Source of the DNA: Hofstenia miamia
Taxonomy: Eukaryota > Xenacoelomorpha > Acoela > Hofsteniidae
DNA length: 64,000 nt
Assembly: GCA_900660155.1 (NCBI GenBank)
Contig: CABFPE010000080.1
Span: forward strand, 1,099,989-1,163,988
Reading direction: 5' to 3'
Both the position numbers and the translations under genes were made by a program. A model generated the notes under the pieces. That model was not told where the DNA came from and did not search any database. It worked only from the letters and a program-made list of their open reading frames with translations. Positions 12,364 to 24,170 of this stretch are shown piece by piece (position 1 is the stretch's first letter; every line of letters starts with the position of its first letter).

Positions 12364-12365
12364 TA
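12361..12365 (-). promoter_or_regulatory. Overlapping stop-start TAATG between LINE ORF1 and ORF2
   Basis: The ORF1 stop TAA (12365-12363) shares its last base with the ORF2 ATG (12363-12361). In some LINEs, such as SART1, a UAAUG junction allows ORF2 translation by termination-reinitiation. A second in-frame ATG follows at once. Confidence 0.7.
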
Positions 12366-13438
12366 GAAAAGTCTAAGAAAGTTTCTAATCCTCTGAACCT
12401 CGGCGGGTGATAACGGCGGTGGTGTAGAGAGAACATCGGCATAACTTCGTCGCATGTTTATTGGCGGTGAAAGTAAGGCATGTTTTGGCGGGGATTGTTC
12501 AAAGGTGTTGGGCGGCGTTTGTAAAAATGGTTGGCGTGCGTTTGAGAACCGGTGTTGAGGCGGAAACGGTAAGATAAAAGATTTCGAGCTGGCGGTGTGG
12601 GTCTTTTCATCACGTAATCGCTGATTAAATACGCGGTTCGGCGGCGTGTTAAAAAAGAATTTGATGGAGCGTGCAAGCGTTGCATAACCTTGTTTAGTGT
12701 AGTGGATTCCATTTTTCGTGAATAAACTTCTATCAACAGAAGATCCTAAATAAAAACAGTTAGAGTTGTCGAAAACGGTATAATTTAACAGCTTGGCGTT
12801 TTGTTTAATAAGTAAATTTAGTTCAGCGGATTTTTTGTTTAACACCTCGTCCTTAGGAAAAAGAGCAACTTCACCAAGGAAAACTTTAGTTTTAATAACA
12901 TTAATTAATTTCTTACATTAATTAATTTCTTATACTTATCTGTAAAATCTTCTTTCTTTTGCATTAAGTCGTTTCTTCCTATTGTAATGAGAATTCTCTT
13001 TACATTGTTCGATTCGGGATAAAGCGGAATTAAATCAGCTATGTCTTCAATGGTGGCTCCCGGATATGAATGAACACATGTAGCAGTTCTTAGTAAGCCC
13101 GGAGCTTTCAGATGACGGTACATTGATGATCCGATGGCAAGAAATTCAGCTTCTGCTCTCAAGTGTTTTGGGCGTTGTATCTTCTTTTGTGTTTGAGACG
13201 GCACATGATTTATTTCTGGAGTTACTTGAGTAGTTTTGTTGGTGGATTCAGAAGGAGTTTCTTTGATGGCTGCTAGCATGTTGAACAGGATAATTAGTTC
13301 ATCTCTGCCGAGATTCTTGAGAGGAGCTAATAATTTACTTTTGGTTAACTCCTCTTCAGGTAACGCAATGAGCGACGTAGCGTTAAGCGTGGTAAGCACA
13401 GCGCGCTCGCAAGGACCGACTGCTCGCGGTGAAAGCAT
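12363..13438 (-). pseudogene. LINE ORF1: SGNH-hydrolase domain protein, frameshifted
   Basis: The first part (13438-12905) has an acidic/basic N-terminal region and then the opening of an SGNH fold: LAIGSSMYRHL (nucleophile Ser block) and TIGRNDLMQKK (GxND block). The second part (12845-12363) holds GIHYTKQGYATLA, the block with the catalytic His, then a Pro-rich tail (PPNTFEQSPP and similar). The two parts lie in different frames because a 17-bp unit is repeated in tandem at about 12898-12931; with a single unit the frame would run from KYKKLIN on into VIKTKVFLGE. The domain is read as an esterase; its role in retrotransposition is not settled. Confidence 0.82.
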
Positions 13439-14717
13439 CGGTATTGTATCGTTAGCGCCACAAGCAAATCAGAAGAGAACAACACCAACGATAAATGTCT
13501 GCTTATGTATTATATGTTTAATCTTCGAGCTCCATAAGTATGGTTTAATGAATTGAATTTGAACCCTCTGACATGCGGAATTCTTGTTTCAGCTGCAATC
13601 TATGAATAAAACACTTTCAAGCATCAGGTATGCTTAAACAAGCATCTAAAACGTTCAAAAATACTGAATTATTTGGATTTTCAGGGGAATACAAATAGCT
13701 TGAAAAGGCCTATAGTTCGAGAATGTATTAAGCTTCGCTGATATAAATTGCTCTAAGGTATTGTTTAAAACAGACTTGCCCCAAGACATTTGTCTGGAAC
13801 TGATGCTTCAAAAGATCATGAAGAATTCTAAGAGTATCAATTGTATATATATTAGGATATACAACATGTTTCATAAAAAATTTGCAAACTTTGTAAAAGT
13901 ACATATTGTACAATTAGCTGCCTTAATAAATGAATGAGATTACCAAATATTGAGTAGCATTTACTATGTTTGCTTTGAATTTTCCCAAAATTTCCTTGAT
14001 CATAACCTCACGAGGTAAGGCGTTGACAGGGTGATTGTCTGAATAATCAATGTATGAAGGCGTTTAAGATTATAATCAACAATAATTTTTCTTTGTTTTT
14101 GACTTAATTTCCACTTCATGCCGAAATGTAACAAAAACACAAAAGTAATTTAAAAATTCGATTACTGTCAATTCTAGCTATGGCAGATTTCATTTGGCGA
14201 AATTAGTTTCTAACGGAAAAATACAAGATCATTTATAGATGAAAAGTTTCAATGGCGGATTTGCGAAACATTTCTAACAACTTCTTTGGAAAACACAAAC
14301 TATTCATTGCTTTTGTAATTGTTTGTTGCTCCCCTTTCCTTCAGTAGTCTATGGCACAACGTGAAATGTAAAACAGCTTTCAAATATTTAAGCAGGTTAC
14401 TAATTTAGAAACCTTTCTTGAATATCATTAATGGACTTGTCTTTCTTAAACATTTCTTAGTTGTCACAGCAATCACATTCTTCTTATCTTTGATTTTATA
14501 ATATGCATTGTCATGCACTTTCTCAATTTCGATTAGCAGAGTGAAAAGTTAGTAAAATCATGCGTTATACTATCATTTTCAACATAATTTGGTTATGAGC
14601 GTATACTATAAATAAACTCTGTATAATGAAGTGTAAATGTAATGACATATCCAACGTGAAATGTAAAGTTTTGACCATTTAATTGCTTCACATTTTTTTA
14701 AAAGACTTTGTTTTTAG

Positions 14718-14930
14718 CCATCAAACAAGATGCAGAATGAGGAGCAAAGTGCCTTCACATCGATTAGTAAAACGCGGATGTTTATGTTGGTGATAGGAAT
14801 TGCTATCCATAATATACCTGAAGCGATGTCGATTGGTGTTGCGTTTGGAGCTATTGGCAAAACCGAGTCTGCAACATTTGAAAATGCACGATCTCTTGCC
14901 ATTGGATTGGGAATACATAATATCCCTGAG
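14718..14930 (+). CDS. SLC39A11: Zinc transporter ZIP11, exon 2 (TM4-TM5, metal-site helices)
   Basis: The acceptor is TTTGTTTTTAG (AG at 14716-14717) and the donor GAG|GTTGGT at 14931. Both ends are in phase 0, so the exon joins exons 1 and 3 directly. It encodes the two helices that carry the metal site of ZIP proteins: IAIHNIPEAMSIGVAFGAI and, after ATFENARSLAIG, a second HNIPE completed by Gly from exon 3. The vertebrate TM4 motif is HNVPEG; here Gly is replaced by Ala (HNIPEA), while His, Asn, Pro and Glu are kept. The TM5 motif is HNIPEG, where human ZIP11 has QNFPEG. A TA microsatellite follows directly in intron 2. Confidence 0.93.
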
Positions 14931-14935
14931 GTTGG

Positions 14936-14971
<36 letters not shown>

Positions 14972-15107
14972 CCAATTTGAACACTTAATAAAATTGCAAA
15001 CATTTTATATCTACTGTAGGATATATATTTTATATAAGATTTTTAGATTTGAGGAGCTATTATCCAAAAATATAAATTGAACCCGTAACTAATATTGTCA
15101 TTTTTAG

Positions 15108-15344
15108 GGATTGGCTGTGAGTCTACCTCTTCGTTCAATGGGCATGGCTAGATGGAAGGCATTTTTCTGGGGCCAATTTTCTGGCGTAATGGAACCAATA
15201 TTTGGTATCTTAGGTTGTATTGCAGTAACTGTAATTGAACCTATTCTGCCTTATGGGTTAGCTTTTGCAGCAGGGGCAATGATGTGGGTTGTGTTTGATG
15301 ACCTCATTGCTGATCTCATTTTAAATTCAACCATCATCCCGTAA
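15108..15344 (+). CDS. SLC39A11: Zinc transporter ZIP11, exon 3 (C-terminal part)
   Basis: Begins after ATTTTTAG with [12 protein letters not shown], as in vertebrate ZIP11 ([12 protein letters not shown]), and runs through [13 protein letters not shown] and [19 protein letters not shown] to [16 protein letters not shown] and a TAA at 15342. The three exons give 268 residues against about 335-342 in human. Human ZIP11 continues after the matching VVMDDIIPEA with about 30 more residues that form the last membrane helix; here the tail is short and different. An AATAAA at 15487-15492 lies about 145 bp after the stop, which supports this as the real 3' end, but a lost or skipped last exon is possible. 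Confidence 0.92.
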   Translation, partial: GLAVSLPLRSMGMARWKAFFWGQFSGVMEPIFGILGCIAVTVIEPILPYGLAFAAGAMMWVVFDDLIADLILNSTIIP

Positions 15345-15486
15345 TTTCAGATTTTAGAACTTCGTGTCAGTTAAATTGCCCGATTTTATATATTTGTCGA
15401 CGTTTTGGGTTATTTGTTTTTTATCATGATCTATGATTAGTTTAGGGAGCGAGTATTCTCTCTCCTAATATGTACAATGTGGGCGA

Positions 15487-15492
15487 AATAAA
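15487..15492 (+). terminator. Polyadenylation signal for ZIP11
   Basis: Canonical AATAAA about 145 bp downstream of the ZIP11 stop, with no better candidate closer. Confidence 0.55.
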
Positions 15493-15499
15493 TTGTATT

Positions 15500-18400
15500 T
15501 CAAGGAAGTTGTTAAGCATCATTAATTCACTGACATTCTTAAAAAACAAATCAATTATATAATTTTCGAAGGATTTTGAAGTTCTTAAAGCACTCTAATG
15601 CTATACTAATGTATGTCCGAAAATGGACTATTTTAGTGTTTAATTACTTTTGAAGCACATGGGAAAGCAGTGTAATAAATACTCATTTTAGCAAGATTCT
15701 GTGAAATTTCAAAGTAGGAAAATTGAAGGTCTTCAAAAATTTTGAGAACCCCAACCTTAACCCTGATAGAAAGAATTTCTTCACCGTGAATTTTGCACCT
15801 TAAAATTTTCTATGAAATTTTCGCCTTAAATTTTACTACTTCGAAATTTGCGGTACCTTTTGGCAGCTAAAATTGTTGCGAGACCGCACGACATAAAAAA
15901 TGAAGGATATAGTATTCTCATTGTGACAAAGGTTTAATCCGTCATGTTGAAGAATGAAATGATATGAGAATGGCAAAACCTGAATTATAAAAAATTGTTC
16001 GAAGTAAAGTGATGTTCAAAAAGCATTGCTAATCAACATTAAGCTATCAGCTGCATAGCATGATGATAAAATCCATTAGATAAAATAAGAGATTCTATAT
16101 TCAGATAAATGTTTACAATTCAATAACTGATAATTTATCTGAATAGCGTCATAAATTACAAAAAAGTAACCAATCTACAAATCAACATACATTACAAAAA
16201 GTAACAATTCTTACAGGCTATGGATGAATTACTTTATATTGCTATTTTAATGACGAGTTATCGTATAGTCATTGTTGTAAAATTTAAATCCTAACCATGA
16301 TGTACCTAAAATATATTTTTGCTTAAGGAAGATTTTTAAACGTTTTTTAAAAGGTTTCAATTACATCAATGAAGGTAAAACAGAACTTAGTATTTTGCAG
16401 GCCACTAATAATTACGATGTTTTCAGATGAGCTCTTAATTATAATGTACGGAATTTTAGTACTAAGGAGTAACTTTTGACCCGAAGTTGTTTCGAATTAA
16501 TGCCAAAGATCAAAGAAATATGAAAAAAATGATAGTTATGCAAATACCAGCTTGTGAATTCATAATGAGTAACTTAAATTTCGTTTATTAGCCTAAAAGA
16601 TGCTCTTTATAAGAAATTTAATGTCGAATTGAGACATGCCCTAATATTTCAATGAAATTTTTTCCAGAATTGGCACGACCATTCCAGATCATTTTTCTAA
16701 GACAACTCATTTTGGTCATTGACATTTTTTTAACTCATCAAGAAGTTGCCACTTAAAAATACAATTCCAGTGCCTGGGTTTATTCAATAACAACCTTGCA
16801 GATCAAAGCATTTTACATGCATTATGTATAAAAAGAAGTTTCAAATATATCACATAAGAACTATTCAAATTTGGAATTCACTGTTTAAAGAATATTGAAA
16901 ATTGAAAGCTTATATGAAGCACAAGCCGAAAACCTTCCTTAGACAAGAGTATACCTCTGATAAATTGTGGTGATTACACATTTCACAATGATTGCACAAG
17001 TACTTGAAGTCGTTTTAGTAATTTATATGTAGACAGGGAGACCTAATGCATAAATTGCTTTCTAATGTATTTATGTGTATGTATATTTGTAAATTATGAC
17101 TCTATTCAGATAAATTACTGGTTTCTAATACTATACACATTTATTTGAATTAATGTTATCTTATGTATTAACCAATATTCTTTTTTGCTGAGATCAACAT
17201 TTTTCAGCATGAAGTGAGCAAAATGTGCTATTTTATAAGATCGCAGAGATAAAAGGAATCGATGCAACTTTGTCTTATTTTTAACCAGTGATGTCCATTG
17301 CGCTGCATCGTACTTGTATCAGCTCTGTGCTATCCAAATTGTAGGAAAATGGATTATAGGGAATAATAAAAGCTAAATTGAATCAAATTTTAGGATGCAA
17401 ATATATTAATACTACCCTCTGACAAAATGTCTATAAAATTTTTGTCCAGAGATTTTGACACAATTTTTCAGGAAATGAAAAAACTAAACTTCAATAGATT
17501 AAAATTTTCCGTGACTCTTTAGCCAATCGCAATTTTGATTGTCTTAAGATATAGGTTGGGTGCAATTTTGCATTCCTCCACACCCTCTTCAAAAATAAAA
17601 ATAGGGTCAACGTATGCCTTAACAAAACTTTCTCAATGAAAATATTTAATTCATGTTATGCACGATGCTGAATACTTTGTATTAGTATTAAATAATCAAG
17701 CGGCAGAAAGTTTAAATGAAAAAATTCAACTTGCAATGGAAAAGGAATGTAACAAGTTCTTATATTTTAAACAAGAATATTTTTAAAAAATGTAAATTTA
17801 AATACTAACTTGCTTAGAAAGCCAGTCGGCAAATTTATTTTGAATTTTAAATAAGTATCTTATAATCACATCCAATTCTTGATATTTGATCAAATTATGA
17901 AGAATTCATCAAGAAATTACATCTTTTTTTGCGTTATGCGAAAGCAGGAATATTAGAAGTTCATGCATTCTAATATTAAAGAGACGATAGATGAAATCAT
18001 TGAAAACTAGCAATTTCAAGAATTGATCTTTGATAAATACATTCAAAATGTAATACAGAAGAATTCGAAGAGTTCAGAGAAGTCTTATGGTGGTAAAAAA
18101 TTACACTTTTTCGAAAACATTGAAGCAAAATAGAACCTACACAACTCATCTACAACAAAAGGAAAGTTTATTATGCTTCTTGATTACCAATTATATAACT
18201 ATGATAACCCGAGTGTTTGATATCCGCCTCCAAAAGTGTTGCTTTATTATAACGTTCCTAGCTCTTGATGTTTATAATAAAGTTTAATGAAAATTTTAGT
18301 AAATAACCTTTGGAAACAGAATTATACAATGAACTAAAAAAAAGTCATATTGGAATGCAACTTAGAACATGACACCGACTCATTTTCTAAAAACGAAATA

Positions 18401-21003
18401 ATGACTACAATTGGATTGCAAGTTATTAGAGATAAAACTAGCAAATTTTAACTCATTGTATGCATAGTTATATACACAGCTTGCACTGAAAAATTAAACA
18501 AATCCATACAATTCCTTTGAAGATAATGTTACAGATTAGCAGCTGCACGAAATTCTAAATTGAAAAAAAACAGCTCTTAAATTAAATTTTCATTTGACAC
18601 GGGAATACAGCATGAAAAAATGAGCCTGAAAAAGTTTAAATCTGTTCTGATGCATACTTTACACACTCAGCTTCTTTCCTATATATGAAGACAAAGCAGA
18701 AAGATTTCAAATGTAAATGGACAAATTTTCGATAAGTGCAATTTTCAAACCTTTCAAGGTACTCGTAACTTTAATGTAAGAATAATAATAATTTGTACAT
18801 GGAAAAACTTTGATGGAAAGTTTGTTTTATGCAATGGTTAATGATATGATATAAAGGACAAATAATGAATTTTACAGTGCCGGTATTTCAGAAGGTCCGC
18901 TTGATTTATCAACTTTGAAAGGCCTTAGTTCTTCAATACTTAGGAATTTTGTTCATGTTAAAATCAATTTCAATATTTTAAAAAATATTTTAATTCCTAA
19001 TCATTTGGGCAATGTTTTTAGTAATATTAAACTGTGATTAAATGCATGATTTCTTTCCGCTTCACCAGTATCCAATTAATATCATCCAATTGTATGGGCT
19101 GAAAATTAATTTTAATTTGAACACCTACGTAACCTGTGAGGAATAAATTTCTCTAATAAACTAAGTTATTTTATTTCAAGAAACATTCTTAAGTACCCTG
19201 AACAGGCATCACATTGGTAACCATCAGCATTGTTCATGGAACATGTTTCAAATTCAATTCTTATGGATTGTAAAGCGAATTGTCAATGCAAAAATAAAAA
19301 AATCCCACAAAATTAATGAGATAATAATTACAAGTAATTTATGTTGAATAAAATTTCAAAACTTGGAAACAGGTGGCAATGGATGAAAAGTTAGAGCAAA
19401 CCATATTATATGCTTCATGGCTATAATTCCAATTTTAGGCAACTTATTACGTAATGCCTTTATATATTTTAATGTTTTAAAAAACAACTCTTGCACCTCT
19501 TGGCAACAGTCACACTTGACCCAACCATGAAGAAGCCATTTCCGTTATTCAGTACGTAATTGTGTGCATTTGAAAAAACGAACGCGTTTGATACGCGAAT
19601 TTCCTATGCCTTACTACAAATGATACTTTTATTGGTAGGTAGAAGGTATTTTTCATAAATTTTTGCTCTCAAATACGCACAAAAAGTTCTTTTCGAAATT
19701 TTTCATAAAATTCATACTGGACTTCCATTCCAGTGTGTAGCTATGGTAGCAATCCTTCCATTTCCTGAATTTAGATTAAAGAATGAGAATTCCAAACAAT
19801 AGAGGTTGCTTAAAACAATTATTTTGACTTATTAGAGAAGAGACGATATATATTATGCGATTAATGGATTCTAGCCATAGGCTGAATGGAGGAGACATTA
19901 AAATAAAAAATCGGTCTTAAAACCTTGAAGGGAGGAGTGATTGCGAAATGTATACATAACGTGCTTATTAGACAACATCAGATTTATTTACAATTTTGTC
20001 CGCTATGCACGGGTGTGTCATTATTCAATTATCGTTGTACTATTTTTAATAATTATGAGACCCGCTTTGTAAAAGTCCCATAGTAAATTTTAAGAGGAAA
20101 TTTCATTTCGTAACAAAAATTTCAAAAATTAGGGGATAGACTTCGATCTGCTTATTAACATACTTTAGTTTGAGCCTCATTGCGTAAATATTCATGGAGA
20201 GAAATTTGGAAACATATTTCAAATGTCCGTAATGTAAGCCAATATCGAATTTTCCTTAATACAGAGCAGAGCCTATTTTAAATATTATATTATTATTATT
20301 AAAATAGCTAAGTAATGGGATAATAAAGTAAATACATGGATCATGATTTAATTGGAAATGTTCATTTCTTTATTCAAATTTTTCACAGCAAGGTTATTCG
20401 GAATTTGCGATTTACAAAATAAAAACACATCAATATAAAATTAAAAATAACTCCTAGTTGGCAAGAAAATGAAACTGCAACAAGAGATAACGGAAATATA
20501 AATTACACAAAATTTAGTTAATTACACAGCAAACATGACTATCAATATCAGAATGGGAATTGATCATATTTCAGATGGCACAATGCATTCGAGCAAAAAA
20601 GCGATCTTCCCAAACAAGAGCAAGTGAGGGGTCACTTACGTAAAACTACTCTCGTGCTAGTTGTGTGTGTGTAGATTTTGTGTTTGCAGGAAAATAATAA
20701 ATATGAAGGAAATTGTGGCCCCAGTTCTACGCAACTTCAAATTAGTAGAAGTTAACTATTAGCGACTTAAGCGCATGCAAAATTTAATCGATTTTATAAG
20801 CTATTCATGCGTGATCTATATTATTGAATCTCGGAGAAGAGTTATCGCTTGTAATGAATAGCAGTCGGTTGGTCAAGTAGTCGACAACTCTGTTTTGAAA
20901 AACGCGTGATTGGCAAATAATCTTCAACATCGTGTTGAAACTGACATTGAAAGTCTAAATAAGACACATGATAAAAGCCATGAAACTAAAAAATACAAAT
21001 TTG
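15500..21003. other. Gene-poor stretch between ZIP11 and the last PEDS1 exon
   Basis: AT-rich, without an exon, transposon end or RNA gene that I can support. The missing upstream exons of the spliced acid-phosphatase relative (terminal exon at 21596) could lie here, but no RHGxRxP or HD block was found. Confidence 0.5.
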
Positions 21004-21264
21004 CTACTTGGTTTTGCGAGCCCATCGAAAGTCATCGGCTCTTGGTTTGTATCCAGTGCAGGTTTCTATTAAGCATTCTAGGCGACTCCAAAACCCAATA
21101 TACTCTAGCGGTTTATTAAGCCAGCCGGTTGTAATGCAAAAATACATGTCGTGAGGAGCCACGTGATGCACTCGGTGATGTTGTCTTGGTAGAATCAAAT
21201 GCCAATCTTGTAGACGCTCGATCCAGCGAGGTAGTCCAATGTATGTATGTGACCATTTATGAAA
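21004..21264 (-). CDS. PEDS1: Plasmanylethanolamine desaturase (TMEM189/Kua domain), last exon
   Basis: Encodes the C-terminal 86 residues of PEDS1, the ER membrane enzyme that puts the vinyl-ether double bond into plasmalogens. After the acceptor TGTATTTAG (AG at 21266-21265) it reads [30 protein letters not shown] and [17 protein letters not shown], ending in [16 protein letters not shown] and TAG. This follows the human protein almost residue by residue (HKWSHTYFGLPRW, ILPRKHHRIHH, TGEKPRADDMKWAQKIK). The HKWSH and HHxxHH histidines belong to the di-metal site of this desaturase family. The exon joins the upstream exon at 51715 in phase 0 without a missing residue. Confidence 0.95.
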   Translation of the reverse strand, partial: FHKWSHTYIGLPRWIERLQDWHLILPRQHHRVHHVAPHDMYFCITTGWLNKPLEYIGFWSRLECLIETCTGYKPRADDFRWARKTK

Positions 21265-21595
21265 CTAAATACACAGCTGAGTGAAATTCATGCGAGTTTA
21301 AAATAATAGGTTTCATTCACTATAGACACATGAAATATAATTAAAGTAATACATTTGACACATTCAGTAATCTGCAAATATCCATCAAAAATAGTACTAC
21401 CATCCTTATGTTTATCCATTAATCGTAAACTGCAAATCCAATGGGACTGTCATATTGTGCTTAAAATTTTTGAATATCTCTAACTTTTGAGTAATAAAAG
21501 CGCTTAAAAGTTTCAAGCAGTTAAAGGTTTATGATTGAGATTATTATAAAAAAACATCGTTTAATTAAAAAAAAGCTTCATTCATTAATTTCTAG

Positions 21596-21704
21596 TCAAA
21601 AAATTTCTCACAAAAACATCAAATAGAGTCAACCTACATCCAGAAGAAGAATGCTTGTTACCATAACTTATTAATATTCTATCAAAAATTTTTCAAATTG
21701 CATT
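21596..21704 (+). pseudogene. Terminal exon of a spliced acid phosphatase relative (partial)
   Basis: After a TTAATTTCTAG acceptor (AG at 21594-21595) the sequence reads, in phase 1, LKKFLTKTSNRV then NLHPEEECLLP and TAA (21664-21666). The intact gene at 25172 ends LKQFLSLTSNRV then NLHPEEECLLP. DNA identity is high from 21616 to 21704 and continues about 40 bp past the stop, matching 26207-26294. Upstream of the splice site the likeness ends, as expected for a real intron. It may be the last exon of a working paralogue whose other exons I cannot find, or a leftover. Confidence 0.7.
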
Positions 21705-24170
21705 TTTTAATACTTCGTAATTACAACTACATAATTGTAGATACATTTTTTTATAGTATGTGTATATATATATATATATATATATCATTATATCCCTTAA
21801 GTAGCATTTATGTGAAAATTTAAGTTACTTATCGATGCTGAAACACTTCTTAAAAATTTTATGCCCTTTGCCAGTATGGAATTTCTCATTAATAATTATA
21901 ATTAAGCAAAATGCCGTTTTTTGGTCATCCCTTTCCAATTAAGGATTGAATTATTTCTTAAAAATTATTACAAAATAATTTATGTTTGCAAATCCTAAAC
22001 TTTTGGGAGATATTGAAACTTGAATCTTACGTAAATGTTCGTCTTTCGAAGCATTCTAATCAATAAAGAAATATAAGAATATGAATATTTTAAGGTGAAA
22101 TTACTCACTGTGAAGTTCGAAATACTTTGCTATTTTGAAAGTTCAAAGAAGTCATTTTCCTCAGTCAAGGAAAGTTTGGTCAACTGAGGAAATATCATTA
22201 GAAAAGACAAAGTTGGATAGTGTCAAAGCTCAAATAATAGACTGCATTGTGTAAACCAAATATTATAATTTTCGATATTCCCTTGTCACATATTTTTTTA
22301 TATGTTTGTCTCGGTTACTGCTGAATTTATGTTTCACATATTAATTAATCATATCGAGTTAGCGGTCATATCTCTTCCGTGTTAGATGTGTTCCTGGGAC
22401 ACATTTAGTGACCCTGTTGCAACAGCTCTTACAATAGAAATTAGTAAAAAAGTTTAGTTAGAAAAAAAATGAATATTCATTAAGTTCGAAAACATGACAT
22501 TTTCTGTGCAATTATTGTTTATTCATAGTCAGGAAATTGTGTTCATACATACATATCTATATACCTAGTGTGAAAAAGAATTTCTTAATGAAACATTTAT
22601 AAAAGGTGCTCTAACTACAGCATACCGGTAATTAAAATTCTTAAAATTTAAGTGATGTGAGCCTGTAGCAAAATAAATCATTAAAAGAGCACCCCAAAAT
22701 TGAAACTAAAACTGATATAGTTTAGTAAAGTACTTTGTTAATGTCTTAAATAAGGAAATTTAAGAAAAATGTGTTTAAGTTCATTTAGGTTTTCTTCCGG
22801 TCTCAATTTTACCAAATGAGATAATTCATTTCTATTCTTCCCTATAATAGCAGCAGAAGCTTCACTCTAAAAACAAGTTTACAGTAAATTATCAAATTCG
22901 GGTTAAAAAGAAGTAACATTTTCACTATGTTTAATATTCCCAACATAGATTTTTATCTCCACTCTCAGACGTGTTTCTAGAGAGGACCAGAATTTAAGGC
23001 CGAATCTCAATTTTAATAAGACTGAAAAGTGGGTAAAATCATGAGCCGAGGACAGACTTTAACCTTGAAAGTGTGACTACTAAGTCTGGCTTAACATTGA
23101 GAATCCTCTGATTACCTCTGGCAAGCAGAGCGCTGATCTGTGTAGAGCCTTATCACCGAAGTGAAGCCAAAGATCAAACTTCGTTTGAGAAGGCTTACGC
23201 CTTTTGTGCTTTGTCCAATAAAGGCTACTAACGGTGGTGGTAATCGTTTGAACGACTTCTACAGCCAAAAAAACTACTGTTACATTAGTGTTTTGCATTT
23301 TTAGATTTAACGCTGCCCGGTGCCCACCCGCCCATGGGAATTTACCGGGCAGGAACGCTGGCCATCTACTGAGAAAAACGTAAAATACTGCGAAATTAAA
23401 TCAAAATTCATAAACATACTATATGATTTTGTCTTTTAGAGAGAAACTTCTTACGACTCCTATAAAATTTATTAATTCCATCAAAGATCATGCAGAGATT
23501 ATTGTTTTATTGCATTTCTGTCATTTTATTGCAGCAAAATGTACAACAAAATTTAAATATTTTTGCGGTAATGCATGAATTTGTCGGTAAATTATTAAAT
23601 GTCATTTTAAAAGCAGAAAAACTTACGTCATTACAGCATATTATCTTATGATTATACAAAACTTTATTTGAGTGGGCATAACATATGCCCTGTTATGTGA
23701 GCGCCCGATGCTCGCCCGGTCTCACTAATGCACGGTTCCCGCCCTCCCTTCTTCCTGGCCCGCCTGGGCATGCCCATAAAACACTATGTTACATAGCAAA
23801 TGGTGGCCCTTCATTTACCCATACGAGAGAAGCAAGCGTTATTCCTGATATTACTGCCTTATTAGGCGCACTCATATCTCAGGAACCAGCGTTATTGTGC
23901 ATTGTTGCAAATCGAGGCAAATTTTTCATTCAAATTAACAGTGTTTTAGACAGGTAAATCAAGTAAAATTCACACTGTTATAAAGTAGTCTTATTTTCCA
24001 CAAGGTGACTTGGAAAAATAATTGCAACTGTATGCAACAATTTTTGATACTAATTATGGCTGTCACATAGTGTGATTCACCCCCAAACCGATTCACCTGT
24101 TTTCCCTATAAGTGCGTGCGGGCTTCTAGCATCTCAGCCCGACGGAACAAAGCTACAAAAAATTTAGCTG
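21705..24170. other. No gene seen; TA repeat and GC-richer patches
   Basis: A TA microsatellite lies at about 21761-21785. Two GC-richer patches (about 23,050-23,350 and 23,670-23,780) stand out from the AT-rich background and look like old repeats. The second includes the palindrome GGGCATAACATATGCCC near 23,675 and a 90-codon frame (23685-23957) that I do not recognise. Confidence 0.4.

Larger units (their letters stand above)
9074..13500 (-). mobile_element. CR1-like non-LTR retrotransposon (LINE), nearly full length, broken
   Basis: On the minus strand, in order: an ORF1 with an SGNH-hydrolase (esterase) domain, then ORF2 with an APE-type endonuclease, a reverse transcriptase with YADD, and the C-terminal WNELPKYI region seen in CR1/L2/Jockey-group elements. 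Esterase-bearing ORF1 proteins are known from CR1-like elements. The coding span is complete in order but broken by several frame changes. The outer ends are approximate: ORF1 starts at 13438 with a short leader before it, and the 3' end lies below 9074 without an obvious tail repeat. No target duplication was found. Confidence 0.88.
7688..14717 (+). other. ZIP11 intron 1 (7,030 bp), carrying a LINE
   Basis: Bounded by GTAGGT and TTTTTAG in phase 0. Most of its length is the CR1-like LINE at about 9,070-13,500 on the opposite strand. 7690-8990 and 13560-14700 hold nothing I can name. Any exon encoding a longer TM3-TM4 loop would be here, and none is evident. Confidence 0.75.

Noticed and set aside
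14721-14984. Minus-strand and alternative frames over ZIP11 exon 2
   Set aside because: They run through the TA repeat and oppose a clearly coding exon; shadows.
20300-21003. A UBE2V1 (UEV) gene after PEDS1, as in the mammalian Kua-UEV arrangement
   Set aside because: No ubiquitin-conjugating-variant exon is visible downstream of the PEDS1 stop in this window.
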